A DNA stretch of 64,000 bases from Cristatella mucedo (GCA_009760855.2 WPIO01000065.1:631001-695000); one strand, 5' to 3'; counted from the first letter of the stretch, positions 32,640 to 44,615 are shown. A program made the numbers and translations. The notes: generated from the sequence alone by a model not told the origin.

Positions 32640-33245
32640 GAACACAACTTCGCAGTTGAAGTTACACATCGCTGTTCTTTGCCGTAGGTTGGAACTCTCG
32701 TGCTCTCGAAGCGTAGTCTCGTGCATGAGGTACTAAAGCTGCAGCCCCGAGAGCTATCAGGTATCTTCCTTTTATTCTCTCTCACCTGAATTCGTGAACT
32801 CGTGCCTAGGTGGTATTCTCTCAGACCCAATTCGTGGTGTCCATACTGAAGTTTATTCATTTACGCCCGTAGCCTATTAGATGGCTCGTTCTCCAGCTAA
32901 CCAGCCTCGCGCTCTTTGTTAAATGCAGCATATTTGTCGGTTCACATCCTGACTTCGTCGTCTGTCCAAAGCTCCATGCAAACCTGAGCGGATCTCGCTG
33001 TCACATTACCCTCTCGCTCCGCTCCCGGTTAACTAATGGATCCCCCTATCCGGGTTCTGCTTGGCTAGATCTATTCTACATGGCAGTATCCACCGCTATG
33101 GGTTGCTCTTGGTGCCCTAGTTAAACACACTTAGGCCAGAGCTCGTATAACTAACCGTATAACGTACAACGTATAACGTATAACTAACCTTTGAGCTGCC
33201 CCTGTGCACATGTACAAGCCTTACAGCCACATTCATCACCAGCTG
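32640..33245. other. Unassigned spacer
   Basis: Contains a short near-perfect tandem CGTATAAC-type repeat at about 33148-33184; otherwise nothing recognised. Confidence 0.5.
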
Positions 33246-33249
33246 CAGA

Positions 33250-33520
33250 GACCTAGTGGCTTTTTTCGGTAGCCCAGCCAAGAATCAGGGAGCTAGTTAC
33301 ATTTTCTGCAAGCCACCGTGGAAGGCAATTCCTAATCGTAGAGCGGAATCGGACGCGATGGCTAGCTTGCATGTCATCTCTAACCATGCTATCCTTGTTG
33401 ACACTGTCGTGCTATTACTAACCATACGATCACCCTTCCTTTAAAAAATGTGCAAATTGCCGAAAAAGAGATCTATGAGGGCACGATACGCACGTGTCAG
33501 TATAATAATGATTGTGGCGG
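33250..33520. mobile_element. L2-A antisense piece joined to an L2-B tail
   Basis: 33250-33370 matches antisense L2-A (GTAGCCCAGCCAAGAA, TTTCTGCAAGCCACCGTGG). From GCATGTCATCTCTAACCATG onward the sequence is the sense 3' UTR of L2-B, with a degraded hairpin. Compare the similar junction at 13.3-13.8 kb. Confidence 0.55.
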
Positions 33521-33664
33521 AACAGGCGACACAACGCCAAAGGTGAGCGTGGCTCACCGAGGGCGGGCTACACCACGACTACGGCAAGGCAATGCTCAGC
33601 GGCCTCACACCGGTTGAGCGCCTGCTTGCAGATAGAGAGGGAGCTGAGGTAAAAGAAATATGAA

Positions 33665-33832
33665 AACTAGCTGATTTAATAGCCTTTTCGTACAGCGGCA
33701 GAAGAGCCTTAAAGGCTATCACCACCGCTTGCCGCGGTAATGAAGGATCGCCTGGCTCAGGATTCGAACCTACGACCTCGGGACCGAGGTCGTAAAGGGC
33801 AACTGCATTGCCTAGTGTGCCATCGCTGCTCA
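33665..33832 (-). mobile_element. tRNA-derived SINE
   Basis: Inverted copy with AGCTGATTTAATAGCCTTTT, GATCGCCTGGCTCAGGATTC (B box complement), GACCTCGGGACCGAGGTC and TGCCTAGTGTGCCATCG. Confidence 0.88.
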
Positions 33833-33959
33833 CCGATAGATCACCTGACAGGAATTGTGGTTAGCAGTAGATCGCCAGTATGCCTGTCTCATGGCGTCGG
33901 CTTTAGTGCTGCCTCATGCAAGCACCCAAACAAAAACAGACAATCCCATCGGCGTGAAG

Positions 33960-34069
33960 GAAAAGCCAACCAAATAAGAGGCAAGGCCATTGCTGGTTGT
34001 GCAGTCGGAAGCTTATTCTAGTCTACTGTTGGTGCATATAAGCTGAAGGCTCAATCGCCACAAGATTTA
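33960..34069 (-). mobile_element. L2-C fragment
   Basis: AAGGCCATTGCTGGTTGTGC and GCATATAAGCTGAAGGCTCA match 5206-5290. It is cut directly by the next L2-B copy at 34070. Confidence 0.5.
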
Positions 34070-35655
34070 ACCACCGCCTAGTCTCCCTTCTACCATTCCT
34101 ATCAAAGACACTGGGACGGGTCGTGGCAGACCAGCTGAACTCATATATCGTAACCTCACACCTTGCTAGTAAGTTCCAGTCTGGCTTTAGAGCTAATCAC
34201 TCCACAGAGTCAGCATTGCTTAGGGTATACAACGACCTACTTAGGAATGCAGACATGGGTAGAGTGTCTCTTCTTGTTTTGCTCGATCTTTCGACAGCTT
34301 TTGATAACATCGATCACAAAGATCTTCTAGAGCGCCTCTCATCTCGTCTGGGCATCCCTGGCACTGTTCTGCAGTGGTTCAGGTCCTATCTCAGTGGGAG
34401 ACTCCAGAGTATTGATGTGAATGGACAAAGATCATCTGAAGTACCTCTGAAATATGGAGTACCTCAGGGCTCCGTGCTAGGTCCAGTTCTTTTCACGGTT
34501 TATGCTCTCCCTCTTGCCGATGTGATTGCCAAGCACAATCTAGGCTTTCACTTCTTTGCGGATGACACTCAGTTGTACCTTTGCTGTGATCCCTCCCAGC
34601 CTTCGAGCACTTCAAATTCTCTAAACTCACTTGCTGCATGCATTGATGACATCCACACATGGATGGAAGCAAATTTCCTAAAACTAAACGATGACAAAAC
34701 TAACTTACTAGTTATGGGCAAACCCAGTGTGATTCAAAGATTGGAAAGGCTGTCTCTCAAAATTGGCTCAGCCAGGATATTTCCTGTCGAATCAGCTCGA
34801 AATCTAGGTGTCATATTCTAAAGCGACCTCTCGTTGGACGACCATATCAGCTCCAAGTCAAATCTGCCTATTTTCAGCTTCATAAATTGCTAAAATTCGG
34901 GCTTGTTTAGATAAGGATACCACGTCCAAGTTGGTCCATGCATTCGTGACATCTCGTCTCGACTTCTGCAACTCACTGCTTACTGGCCTCCCAGCATGTA
35001 TGATCAGGCGATTGCAGCTGGTGCAAAACTCTGCAGCTAGGCTTGTCTGTCGTGAGCGTCGCAGTTGCCACATTACTCCACTTCTCGCCAACCTGCACTG
35101 GCTACCAGTCATGCAACGGATTGACTTCAAGGTTTTGTCGCTCACTTTTAGGTCCCTTCATTCTTTGGCTCCAGCCTATCTCTCCGACATACTCCTCCAT
35201 CAGGCCAAGCATCGTACCACCCGCTTTTCGGAATCCAACAGTCTAGAAATACCTCGTACAAACCTTAAATCCTTTGGAGACCGTGCATTTAGTTCGTATG
35301 CTCGCAAAGCCTGGAACTCCCTCCCGACCTGCGTCAGAACATCCCCTGACCTGACCACATATAAAAGGAACTTAAAAACACAGCTATTTAGGACAGCATT
35401 TAGTGGGTCCCTGTGATTCGTCCTTCACGTGCTCATGCGTGCTGACACTGTGCATACTGCCACTAACCACATTTGCATGCTGACCCTGTGCATGTCACCC
35501 CTAACCATGTTATTCATTTTGTTTGTTTTTCAAGCATGATTTTACTTACCATTCAATTGCATTTCCCTTTGCAGCAAATGTAAAGCGTCTAGAAAGAGAT
35601 CAAGTTCTGTGAGAGCGCTTTATCAAGTACATTATTATTATTATTATTATTATTT
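34070..35655 (+). mobile_element. L2-B LINE, 5'-truncated within RT
   Basis: Starts in the NYRPVSLLPFL block and runs through RT, C-terminal domain, 3' UTR and hairpin (GCGTCTAGAAAGAGA...GAGAGCGCTTT) to a clean (ATT)n near 35655. Similar to the copy at 46660-48480. One of the youngest-looking copies. Confidence 0.9.
34123..34821 (+). pseudogene. L2-B reverse transcriptase fragment
   Basis: A 232-codon open part of RT: HSTESALLRVYNDLLRNADM, LDLSTAFDNIDHKDLLERL, GVPQGSVLGPVLFTVYALPL and FADDTQLYLC (Y to F in the catalytic box), then LNDDKTNLLVMGKPSVIQ. It stops at 34819-34821 (TAA) where other copies continue QSDLSLDDHIS. The C-terminal domain resumes at 34931-35416 (SRLDFCNSLLTGLPACMIRR) in another frame. 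Confidence 0.85.
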
Positions 35656-35659
35656 TTCA

Positions 35660-36680
35660 ATAGAGTGCCGAGTCTCGGCCGGCGATTAATCAATCCGAGT
35701 GGCGACGCAAGACCTCGCCGACTCCGTACGCTGGACGCTTTCACTAGGTCTCAGCAGGCCTGAGGCAGTACTTCCGTGCCCCTCCCCCCCCCGTTCCGGG
35801 AGGAGCTCCCCACTGAACTTGTCTGAACTGCTTGGACACGTGCTATCGACGTGCCCCGTTGAGTGATCAAGGATGTTTTAATTAATTACGGTGGATGAAC
35901 GGCCTCATAGCAAGTGCTCGTGTTCATTTCGCTGCGAATATCTTTGGGATTTTCGCTCTATGCCATTACAAATGTTTATGGAACAGCTCGCACCTTGATG
36001 TCCAGATGCTGTGCTGCTATGATTTGATTATTATTTGTCGGGCACGCTTGCTAAACTCGGCACTCGAGCCAAGCTCTTGAATTTTGGAGATCTGCATTTA
36101 TCGCCGCACGTACCATTCTCTGCGACTATTGGTACAGGCTGTAGTCAGAGTATTCTTTGTGTATTCGAGCGGTCGGTGACTCTGGTACTAACTTGCTGCT
36201 GTTGTTGCAAATCTTCTTGAGGCACCACGAAGCGAAAATACCGGTTTGAGCTGGTCTGCTCGATGCCGGATTTGTCTGATATGCGAAAAAAGGCGCAAGG
36301 GTTTTATATTGCAGTAAGCTTCGAGCTGTTGCAATCTGGCTCGACCACTTGTCTAGACAGGACAACGATTTGCATTATGCAAGCCGCGATTCTTTTTGCT
36401 GAAATAGCGTCGTTCGATTCTGCATCGGGTGAGCTTGTAGAAGCCAGCTCTCGGATTTAGCTTTGTTGAGAAACGCTCCTACTAGAACTGCTCATGTTTA
36501 CGTTTTTTCGAGTTGTTTTGTTGGCTCTGTAGAAGCCCGTTCGATATGATATACGATGGTGGTCGTTTTACTTTGCTCGTCTTACATACAGTTGGGTTGA
36601 TACTGAGCCCGGATCGCATATCTTTGTCTTTATACGGGTCAGGAAATTAATCCTTTATCCGTGCTTGTGGATCAAGTTGA
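35660..36680. other. Unassigned spacer
   Basis: Includes a C-run at 35782-35792; no recognised coding or repeat similarity. Confidence 0.5.
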
Positions 36681-36685
36681 GGTGA

Positions 36686-36835
36686 GGAGGTAAGGAGTTA
36701 AGGTGCTCGCTCTTCACGATGGAGGTCATAGGTTCGATTCATGCACTGGGCAATCCTGTACTTTTAAATACAAGCGGCGGTGACAGCTGTTAACGCTCGT
36801 CTGCCACTACAAATAAGGCTGTTATATCAGTTATA
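36686..36835 (+). mobile_element. tRNA-derived SINE, diverged
   Basis: GGAGTTAAGGTGCTCGCTCT, B box AGGTTCGATTC, GGGCAATCCTG, AAGCGGCGGTGACAGC, and tail CTGCCACTACAAATAAGGCT. Confidence 0.75.
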
Positions 36836-36844
36836 ATTATCAAG

Positions 36845-38160
36845 CCTGGTTTTTAGTAGCTCATATTTAGTTGCTGATATTGTGGTCGCAGGATATTTTC
36901 TTCGTGGGTACGAGGACATCAAGTCTTGATGAGAGCTCTCATTGAGTGACTGTCATACAGTTTCTCATGCCTGTTAAAATACTACCCTTCGGATCACCAA
37001 CAAAATCACGAAAGACAAATTTTCGCCGACAAATTCACTCTAGATCATTGTGCTACGAACGAATTACTAGCTAATAATCGAAAAATTCGCACCGACAAAT
37101 GCTCGCCGATAAAATCGCTAAAAAATATATTGGGCAATATTAAATTTAGTCATAATAGTAGGCAATTATGAAAATTTAGTAAATACTTCTGAATAACAAA
37201 AATCCTCAATTCTCTTCGTTTATTAGGAAATTTATATTAAATACTTTTTCTAGGAAGATCCAGAATCCAGAAACGGAAGCGAGCGAACGGTGGGTATGTA
37301 ACGATCCGGGCATTCCGGTGCGGCTGTGGAGCGAGGAGTTAGGAGTAAACGGTGCACGAGGCCACCAGAAGATATATCTTATATAACACCGTGCCACTTA
37401 AGCCATGGAAATTATTAAGTCTCAGAAAGGAAGAGAGCAAATACTGTACGAAGGATATCGATATCGCTGCGACAACCTGAATCAAGACTGATTGTCTTGA
37501 TGGAGATGTAAAAAACGAGAATGTGCCTTTAGATTAAGAAGAATGCAGACGGGACTCGGCACAGAAGTAATGAGCACATGCACGCTCCAGGCACTGCTAA
37601 GAACAAAAGTGAATTTAACACTATACGAGAAAGTGCTGCAAATGGAGTGGACAAATCTCGTCAGATTATTGTCAACCTATCTGTAATATTACTGAAAGCT
37701 GCACAGCACATGCCGACGTATTCTGCAAGTTAAAGGAATATCAAGCGGAAACAAAATAGGTACGGTGTCGATAACGCCAAGCCCCACCCTGTTCAAGGCA
37801 TAATTCTTTTGGATACTCTAAAAATAACATTAAGCTGCGAAATCTTTTGGGATTTGGATGATCAAAACACCAACAGGTGTTCATGTTTTCCATTTCAGCA
37901 GATCAGCAGTTTTTCAAGCAATAGTTGCATTTGTTTATGGATAGTACGTTCAAGATGACTTATGAGTATTTCTACACATATTTGCCATTCATGCTTTGAC
38001 TGACAATTGGTTGATTCTAATATTTTAGCTCATGACAACTTTAACACAGGTTAACTAGGAGCAGATTTGCGACTGAAAGTGTGTGCGTCCTGTGAAGGTA
38101 AATCAGAGTTTGAGTCCTGACCGTCCCCTAAGCGAAATCGTACAGAGAGTTCAAAGGTAG
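36845..38160. other. Unassigned spacer
   Basis: At 37015-37110, words such as TTTTCGCCGACAAAT and TTCGCACCGACAAATGCTCG recur and recall the ends of the MULE-like block at 13.9 kb. No transposase similarity seen. Confidence 0.4.
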
Positions 38161-38166
38161 ATCTAC

Positions 38167-38448
38167 CTAAATAAACAGGTATATATAACTATTTGATCCA
38201 TTGAAGATCCCGGAACTGAAGGCAATAATTGCTTCGAAAGCTTCATACGACTCAACGTTATTTCGTCCAAAGAGCTTCAAAAAGCTCTCAATTCCAAATA
38301 AGAACCTGTGGTTTTCACCCGCCATCGTAGACGGGCTAATCATTGGATAGCAATGGATTCGGAGCAAACAGAGAAAAGCTACCTGAGTGTATAGGTAACA
38401 ACTCCAGACAAGAACACAAAAAACTATAACAGTGCAGCCAATCAGCAT
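38167..38448 (-). pseudogene. Possible decayed 7TM-receptor C-terminal fragment
   Basis: A 93-codon frame with a long hydrophobic segment (GCTVIVFCVLVWSCYLYTQV) and, at the end, SSGIFNGSNSYIYLF, which has the spacing of a TM7 NPxxY region with the proline lost. It stops right after. No upstream helices found. It could be chance; kept only as a pointer. Confidence 0.2.
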
Positions 38449-38559
38449 CGAAAACCCGGAACACGGCCGGAACGCCCTCTATGATCAACTCTATCAAACT
38501 ACTACTTCACGCGTTTGTGACGTTGCTTATGAATGTATTTCTCTTTATTCATGACTGCC

Positions 38560-39235
38560 GGCCAGTGCCCTTGATCGTCTGCAAATGACGCAAAACTCAC
38601 CAGCTCCTCTGGTCTGTTCTCAAAAGCAAAGCTCCCACACCACACGTCTCTTTTCGCTTCTTCCCCGACTACCTATCAAGCATTTAATCGATTTCATGTT
38701 GCTCCAGCCTGCCAATCTACCAGTCTGACCTCATTTCACTTCCACTTTGTTCTCGAACCACCTCCTCGGCATCTAGTCGTCTCTCCATCCCTTGCAATAC
38801 ATCAAGATATAATTGACTGTAAATGCAATGGAGTTGGCTCGAATGAGCCAAACTACGGTACTTCAAAAACTGCCAAAGTCACTACCTGCAATGACCTTGC
38901 CTCGTATAGGTCTCGGCTGAAGACGCATCCGCTCCGGTCAGTCTTTTCTTCGTCCAAGTGAATCTGTCTTCCTTTATCCAGTGCGCTTTGCGTGCTTACC
39001 TGCACATGATTCAATGCATGTCACTTGCGGGAAAGGTTATACTGAACGGTTGCCATGAGTGTCTTAGCATCTGGCACATGCATGGTACTACTTTGCTTTT
39101 GTATGATAAATACTTGTCGTGCTACTAGTTTTGAGTTATTGCTTCTGCACTAATGATTTTCTAGGCACCTGAATAGAGATTTAGTTCTATTTGGGCCCTT
39201 TCAAAACGAGTTATTGCTGTTATCATTATTACTAG
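38560..39235 (+). mobile_element. L2-type LINE, decayed 3' part
   Basis: RLQMTQNSPAPLV and the following PRLPIKHLIDFM parallel the RLQ-x-x-QNSAARLV and LHWLPVKQRI blocks of L2 ORF2. It ends with a hairpin-like TAGGCACCTGAATAGAGATT and GGGCCCTTTCAAAACGAG near 39220. A different, older subfamily. Confidence 0.55.
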
Positions 39236-39317
39236 CTTATGCTCCTAAATGATCAACGGAAATTTCAGTTTTGCATTATCATGCGGGCCTGAGTGTCCGG
39301 CGACCTCATGAGGAGAA

Positions 39318-40750
39318 TAATAATAATTTATTTGATATAGCGCCTTCAGAGAACTGAATCTTTTTCTATCCACTTTACATTTGCTTCAAAGAAAGCACGG
39401 TCGAATGGTTGGTGGTAGCAAGCTCAATAGACAACAAGAATGACCCAGTTAGTAGCAGCATGCACAGTGTCACCACTCATAAGAACATAAATATCGAATC
39501 TAAGGGTTTTGGGTTTTATAACCCTTTAATAATCTCACTAAATGTTGTGATAAATAGATGCGTTTTACCTTTTTAAATGTGGTCATTAATATGATCATTA
39601 TAAGTCATGAGATTTCGTGAAGCAATTTGGGAGTGAGCTCCAGGCTTGGGGAGCGTACGAACTAAAGGCACGGTCTCCAAAGGATTTGAGGTTTGTACGA
39701 GCTATAGGTAAACGGTCGGATTTCGAAAAGCGGTTGGTACAATGCTTAACCTATTGGAGGAACAGATCTAATAGGCACACTGGAATCAAAAAATAAAGAG
39801 ACGAACAAGTGTGTGATTAAACCTTGAATTCACTGCATCGCTTCGCTGGGAGCCAGTGGAGGTCGGCGAAAATTGGGTTGTGTAGCAAGTGCGACGCTCA
39901 CGACACAAGCCTAGCTGCAGAGCTTTGCACCAACTGTAAGCGCCTGATTGCACATGGCGGTAAACCAGCAAGTAGTGAGTTGCAAAACTCAATAAGGGAT
40001 GTCAAAAATGCATGGTCTAATTGACATGTGGTATCCCTGTCTAAAAAAATCCGAATTTTAGCAATTTTATGCAGCTGAAAGTAGGCGGACTTGATGCGGA
40101 GCTGGTATGGTCGTCTAATGAAAGGTCATTTTGGAACATGACACCTAGATTTCGTGCAGATTCAACAGGAGATATGCTGACAGAGCCGATTTCGAGTGTT
40201 AACTTCTCAAATTTCTGGATCACACTTGGTTTTCCCATAACTAGTAAGTTGGTTTTTATCGTTATTCAATTTGAGAAAGTCTGATGCAATCCATGTGCCG
40301 ATGTAATCAATACATGCTGCAAGCGAGTTGAGAGAATTCGACTTACTGGAGAACTGGGATATATCAAAGCAAAGAACAACAACTGAGTGTCATCTGCAGA
40401 GATGTGAAAGCATAGATTGTGCCTAGCCATCACGACGGCAATAGGAGAGAAGAAACCGTGAAAATAACGGGACCAAGCGTAGCCCCGAGGTACCCACATT
40501 TAGAAGGTTTCTCGGATGCTCTTTGTCCGTTCACGTCAGTACTGTGGAGTCTCCTGCTGAGACATGACTTAAACTATTGCAGTGCAGTACCAGTGATGCC
40601 TAGCGGAAATTAGAGGCGCTCAACAAGGATTTGCATTTTGATAGTATCAAAAGCTGCCGAAATATCGTGCAAAACAAGCGGAGACACTATACCTAAGTCT
40701 GCATGCCAAAATAAGTCACTATACCCCAAAGAAATGCCGACTCTGCGATA
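39318..40750 (-). mobile_element. L2-B LINE, decayed 1.4 kb copy
   Basis: (AAT)n and TATAGCGCCTTCAGAGAACT at the left, then inverted 3' UTR, C-terminal domain, and RT including the catalytic region (40266-40499, HISADDTQLL). It stops in the RT where repeat copy C begins. Confidence 0.8.
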
Positions 40751-40751
40751 C

Positions 40752-41110
40752 CTAGTGATCAGCTTAGTGATTAGCCCAGCCAAACTGGCGAACCAGGCCT
40801 ACTGTCAGGAAATAACTTCATACCACGGCCTGGATCGTGAAGTGTTCACATCTTACCTCCAGAGTCTCTTTCTGCTTTTGACCTCGTCATAAGTGAGGTA
40901 TTTGCCGTGCTTTGACAGCACGAAGCTCCAGCGGCTCCTTCAGTTTCTTCTTATTGTAGGGTTTGTCCTAGTTGTTTGACGTTTCTGTTGAGCTTCAGAG
41001 CTGAGTGGCGCAAAAGTTGTTTTGCTGCTTGCTTTTCTCTTTGTTGTCTTCGCTAGGTGTTGATATGCTGTCTGCGATAGGCTGATATTCCGCTAGCTTT
41101 GCTCCTCTGT
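40752..41110 (-). repeat. Unclassified interspersed repeat, copy C
   Basis: Inverted: AGGCCTACTGTCAGGAAATA, CCAGAGTCTCTTTCTGCTTT and TTTGACAGCACGAAGCTCCA match the core and end blocks of copies A and B. The first block of A/B is absent. Confidence 0.55.
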
Positions 41111-41114
41111 GTTC

Positions 41115-42740
41115 CCAATTCCTCGCTGAGAAAACTAGCCGCTCCACAATGGCGGGCAGAAGGTTCACGTGTCGGCACGTTAAACCTGCACCACATTAGC
41201 CACGCCTCCTCGGAGCTCCTGCTCCCTTACGAGCTTTGCGCTTGTGGCGCCGGCGTTTCGTTCTGGAGCCGCTAAGGCGGGTTCGCATCACTTGGTGTCG
41301 GAAGTATTGTGCAATTGGAGAGGACCATTTACCGTAATCACACGATAATCTCATTGCGTGTGCCAATATTGCTAAGCATTTTACCAAAGCATTCCTTTCC
41401 ATCTGGATAGCTATAAAGCAATCGCCGTCGTCGTAAGAAATGAGTGATCATAAGATGAATTCTCGCAATGCGAAGAAAATTCAATTGTCAGAAAAATCCA
41501 CTACCTAGCGGCTGCTAATTAAGCGGTATAACGTTAAAAAACCAAAACTAATAGCAGATCAATACAGTGATGAACTTTAGTGAATCGTGGGAAAGTGCCT
41601 ACGTGCATTACTTTGGGAATCAGATTAAGTGGTTTGGCATCTGATTCGATGATGAGGTCCAGTTTTTTGAGAATCGTTGCTCTGGGTTCAGATCCACAAT
41701 ATTGGAAGCAATGAACAGCAATATTAGAGCTTAAACCTAGATATAGCCTACACCCCCACTAATAGGAATGCTGAGATTCCTCAGAATCATGAACGTAAGA
41801 GTGCTTATGACGGCAGCAGAAATTGAACTAAAATGGATAATCGTGAAAAATAAAACATTCCAGAGCGGTGAGTTGACCTGTGTGGCTAGGGTTTAGCCAC
41901 TTATTCAAGTTCAAGTGGGAAAATCAGGAAACTATATAAAAGGCTTGGGAAAATATATTTTACGGTTTTGTGCGATATCGTGCAATTGGATGCCCGTAAC
42001 ATGCAAGTCTGAGGTGCCTTTGTCTTGAACAAAGATGTGATTATTGTTCTCACTCTGCCAGTTATATCTACTTTATAACCTGGGAGTATTGTAAGAGGCT
42101 TCGAGACTGCTGCTTTGCAAGCTGCTGAGGCTATGGACAGCTTCAATGATGCTAGAAAAGCTACTTTAATGCTCTGTGATAGTGCTGGTAATCGTCTGTG
42201 CTACGAGTCATGTGGCAGTCTCATGACTCTTGCATAACTGCTCGATGAGGATTGTTGTATCTCCGCTTTGTAATCCATCTCTATTCAAATGGCTGTGGCC
42301 CATAAAACCACAGCAGCGCCATAAAGTAGCCGCAGCGGCAATAACCAGGCCATTAATTAGCCACAAACTCGATCTCTACGCTATAAACACTACTAACTTA
42401 TGCACTAGGAATAGCACAGAAATAAACTAACCGCGTGGATATGTTGTCAGCTGAGATTTGCTAGATGTTTGCAGTCATACCGGTCGTACAGGATTTCCAA
42501 GTGAATACGAAGCAGACAAGAATCGATTGGTAGACGATGTCAGCGATGGACGCGATACGTTTCATCTGCAATCGTTTGTACAAAGGTGTAAAGAGATTTG
42601 CTCCTGTTTAAGTTTTGAGCGAGATCGCTTCAGGTATGTTATGAAATAGGGCTCCACCCAAGTGAAGTGCTAATAACCTAAGCGACCAAGACTCATGGAC
42701 ACATCTTGAAGCCCAGCTCAATTCTGTGACGGCTGGGTTG
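41115..42740. other. Unassigned spacer
   Basis: One tRNA-like B box (GGGTTCAGATCC, near 41689) without a convincing A box; otherwise nothing recognised. Confidence 0.45.
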
Positions 42741-42865
42741 TAGGATATTTCCTCCTGGACTCCCCCCCCCCCGATATCTCCCCTCTGGTGGACCCTAGAA
42801 AATTCCACCACACATCCCCCGTTAAACATTTCCTCCTTGAGTTGATGAATGTATAACTAAAATAC

Positions 42866-42950
42866 AGATATATATATATACTTATACATATACATTTACA
42901 TATACATACATACATACATACATACATAAATATATACGTACATACATATA
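42866..42950. repeat. TA / CATA microsatellite
   Basis: (TA)n at 42866-42880 then imperfect (CATA)n to about 42950. Confidence 0.9.
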
Positions 42951-43319
42951 TGATAAAATTAAGTTCTCGCTTTATTAAAATAAAATCAACTCCGTATAGT
43001 TAGAACAATGAATGGATTGGAAGGATGGTTTCTAATGGAGCCAGCGGCGGCGGCGGTTGCAGCGACTGCGGCAGCGGTGAGCTATACAGTTCGGTCCCGC
43101 GGGAGTTCGGTCCCGCTCGACGCCGCCAGGCTCTTGTTCGTACCCGTCAAAGCGGTCGCGTGCTACAGCGTGCTGCGCGTTCCTGCAAATGAGCGCTAAG
43201 CCGCCGAGGTCTGCTGAGTAAAAACTCGAGCTCGAGAGATCTAGTCACGCCCTAAAACCCACTAATCAAATTTCGGAATAGGAGCAAGGGTGAATTTAGG
43301 CGGCGGACGTGAACCCGCC

Positions 43320-43510
43320 TCAAAACCAAAACCCAAAACACTAAACACTAAACCCTAAACGCTAAACCCCAAACCACCAAAACCCTAAGCAATAAACTCT
43401 AAACCCTAAACCATAAATTCTAAAAACCTAAACCCTAAACCCTAAAACCTAAAACCTAAAATCTAAACCCTAAAACCCTAAACCTCAAACACTAAAAATC
43501 GTAAAAACCC
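43320..43510. repeat. Degenerate CCCTAAA (telomere-like) array
   Basis: About 190 bp of imperfect 7-mers around CCCTAAA, with ACCTAAA, CACTAAA and CCATAAA variants. The plus strand is the C-rich strand. It is the left half of a mosaic whose right edge carries CCCTAA units. Confidence 0.85.
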
Positions 43511-43589
43511 TGAAAATCATCAAAAACCTAAAGATCGTAAACACCCTGAACGCCCCGAACGCCCCGGACGCCCCAGACGCCCTCGGAGC

Positions 43590-43900
43590 CCCCCCCCGGA
43601 CGCCCCCGGATGCCCCCGGACGCCCCCGGACGCCCCTGGACGCCCCCGGACGCCCCCGGACGCCCCCGGACGCCATCAGACGCCCCCGGACGCCCCCGGA
43701 CGCCATCGGACGCCCCCGGACGCCACCGGACGCCCCGGACGCCCCCTGGACGCCCCCGGACGCCCCCGGACGCCCCCGGACGCCCCCGGACGCCCCCCCG
43801 GACGCCCCCCCCCCGGACGCCCCCCGGACGCCCCCCGGACGCCCCCCGGACGCCCCCCGGACGCCCCCCGGACGCCCCCCGGACGCCCCCACCCCCCCGG
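43590..43900. repeat. GGACGCCCCC decamer minisatellite
   Basis: Roughly thirty copies of a 10-bp unit with C-run length variants and a CGGACGCCATC variant. Open reading frames across it are a by-product of the repeat. Confidence 0.95.
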
Positions 43901-43904
43901 ACGC

Positions 43905-44510
43905 CCCCAACACCCTCAACACCCCCAACACCCTCAACACCCCCAACACCCTCAGCACCCTCTACACCCCCAACACCCCAAACACCCTCAACACCCCCAA
44001 CACCCCAAACACCCTCATCACCCCAACACCTTTGACACCCACATCACCCCAAGCACCCTCATCACCCCCAACACCTTCGACACCCACATCACCCCAAACA
44101 CCCTCATCACCCCCAACACCCCCAACAGACTCAACACCCCCAACACCCTCAACACCCCCAACACCCTCAACACCCTCAACACCCCCAACACCCCAAACAC
44201 CCTCAACACCCCAACACCCCAAGCACCCTCATCACCCCCAACACCTTCGACACCCACATCACCCCAAGCACCCTCATCACCCCCAACACCTTCGACACCC
44301 ACATCACCCCAAGCACCCTCATCACCCCCAACACCTTCGACACCCACATCACCCCAAACACCCTCATCACCCCCAACACCCCCAACACCCCCAACAGACT
44401 CAACACCCCCAACAGCCTCAACAGCCTCAACAGCCTCAACAGCCTCAACAGCCTCAACAGCCTCAACAGCCTCATCACCCTCATCACCCTCATCACCTCG
44501 AACACCCTGA
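43905..44510. repeat. AACACCCNC nonamer minisatellite with 45-bp higher-order unit
   Basis: Nonamer variants (AACACCCTC, AACACCCCC) organised in places into a 45-bp unit containing CACCTTCGACACCCACATCA (44030-44110 and 44240-44370), then CAACAGCCT units (44411-44475). The plus strand has almost no G, an extreme strand skew. Confidence 0.95.
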
Positions 44511-44514
44511 ACAC

Positions 44515-44615
44515 CCTGAACACCCTACCCTAATACACCCTGAACACCCTACCCTAATTACCCTGAACACCCTGAACACCCTACCCTAATAACCCTAATA
44601 ACCCTAAACACTTAA
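44515..44615. repeat. CCCTAA telomere-like units
   Basis: ACACCCTACCCTAAT units grade into AACCCTAATAACCCTAA, a near match to the animal telomere repeat (TTAGGG on the minus strand), at the right edge of the minisatellite. Confidence 0.8.

Noticed and set aside
43008-43199. Alanine-rich 63-codon frame near the telomere-like block
   Set aside because: Low complexity at the N-terminus, no domain, and located within the repeat block; no support for a gene.
43590-43900. CRISPR array
   Set aside because: Units are contiguous 10-mers without spacers, in a eukaryotic context.
43485-44589. Long open frames through the C-rich arrays (proline/threonine- or glycine/valine-rich)
   Set aside because: Produced by 9-10 bp tandem repeats lacking stop codons. 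No start context, no non-repetitive sequence, and open on both strands.
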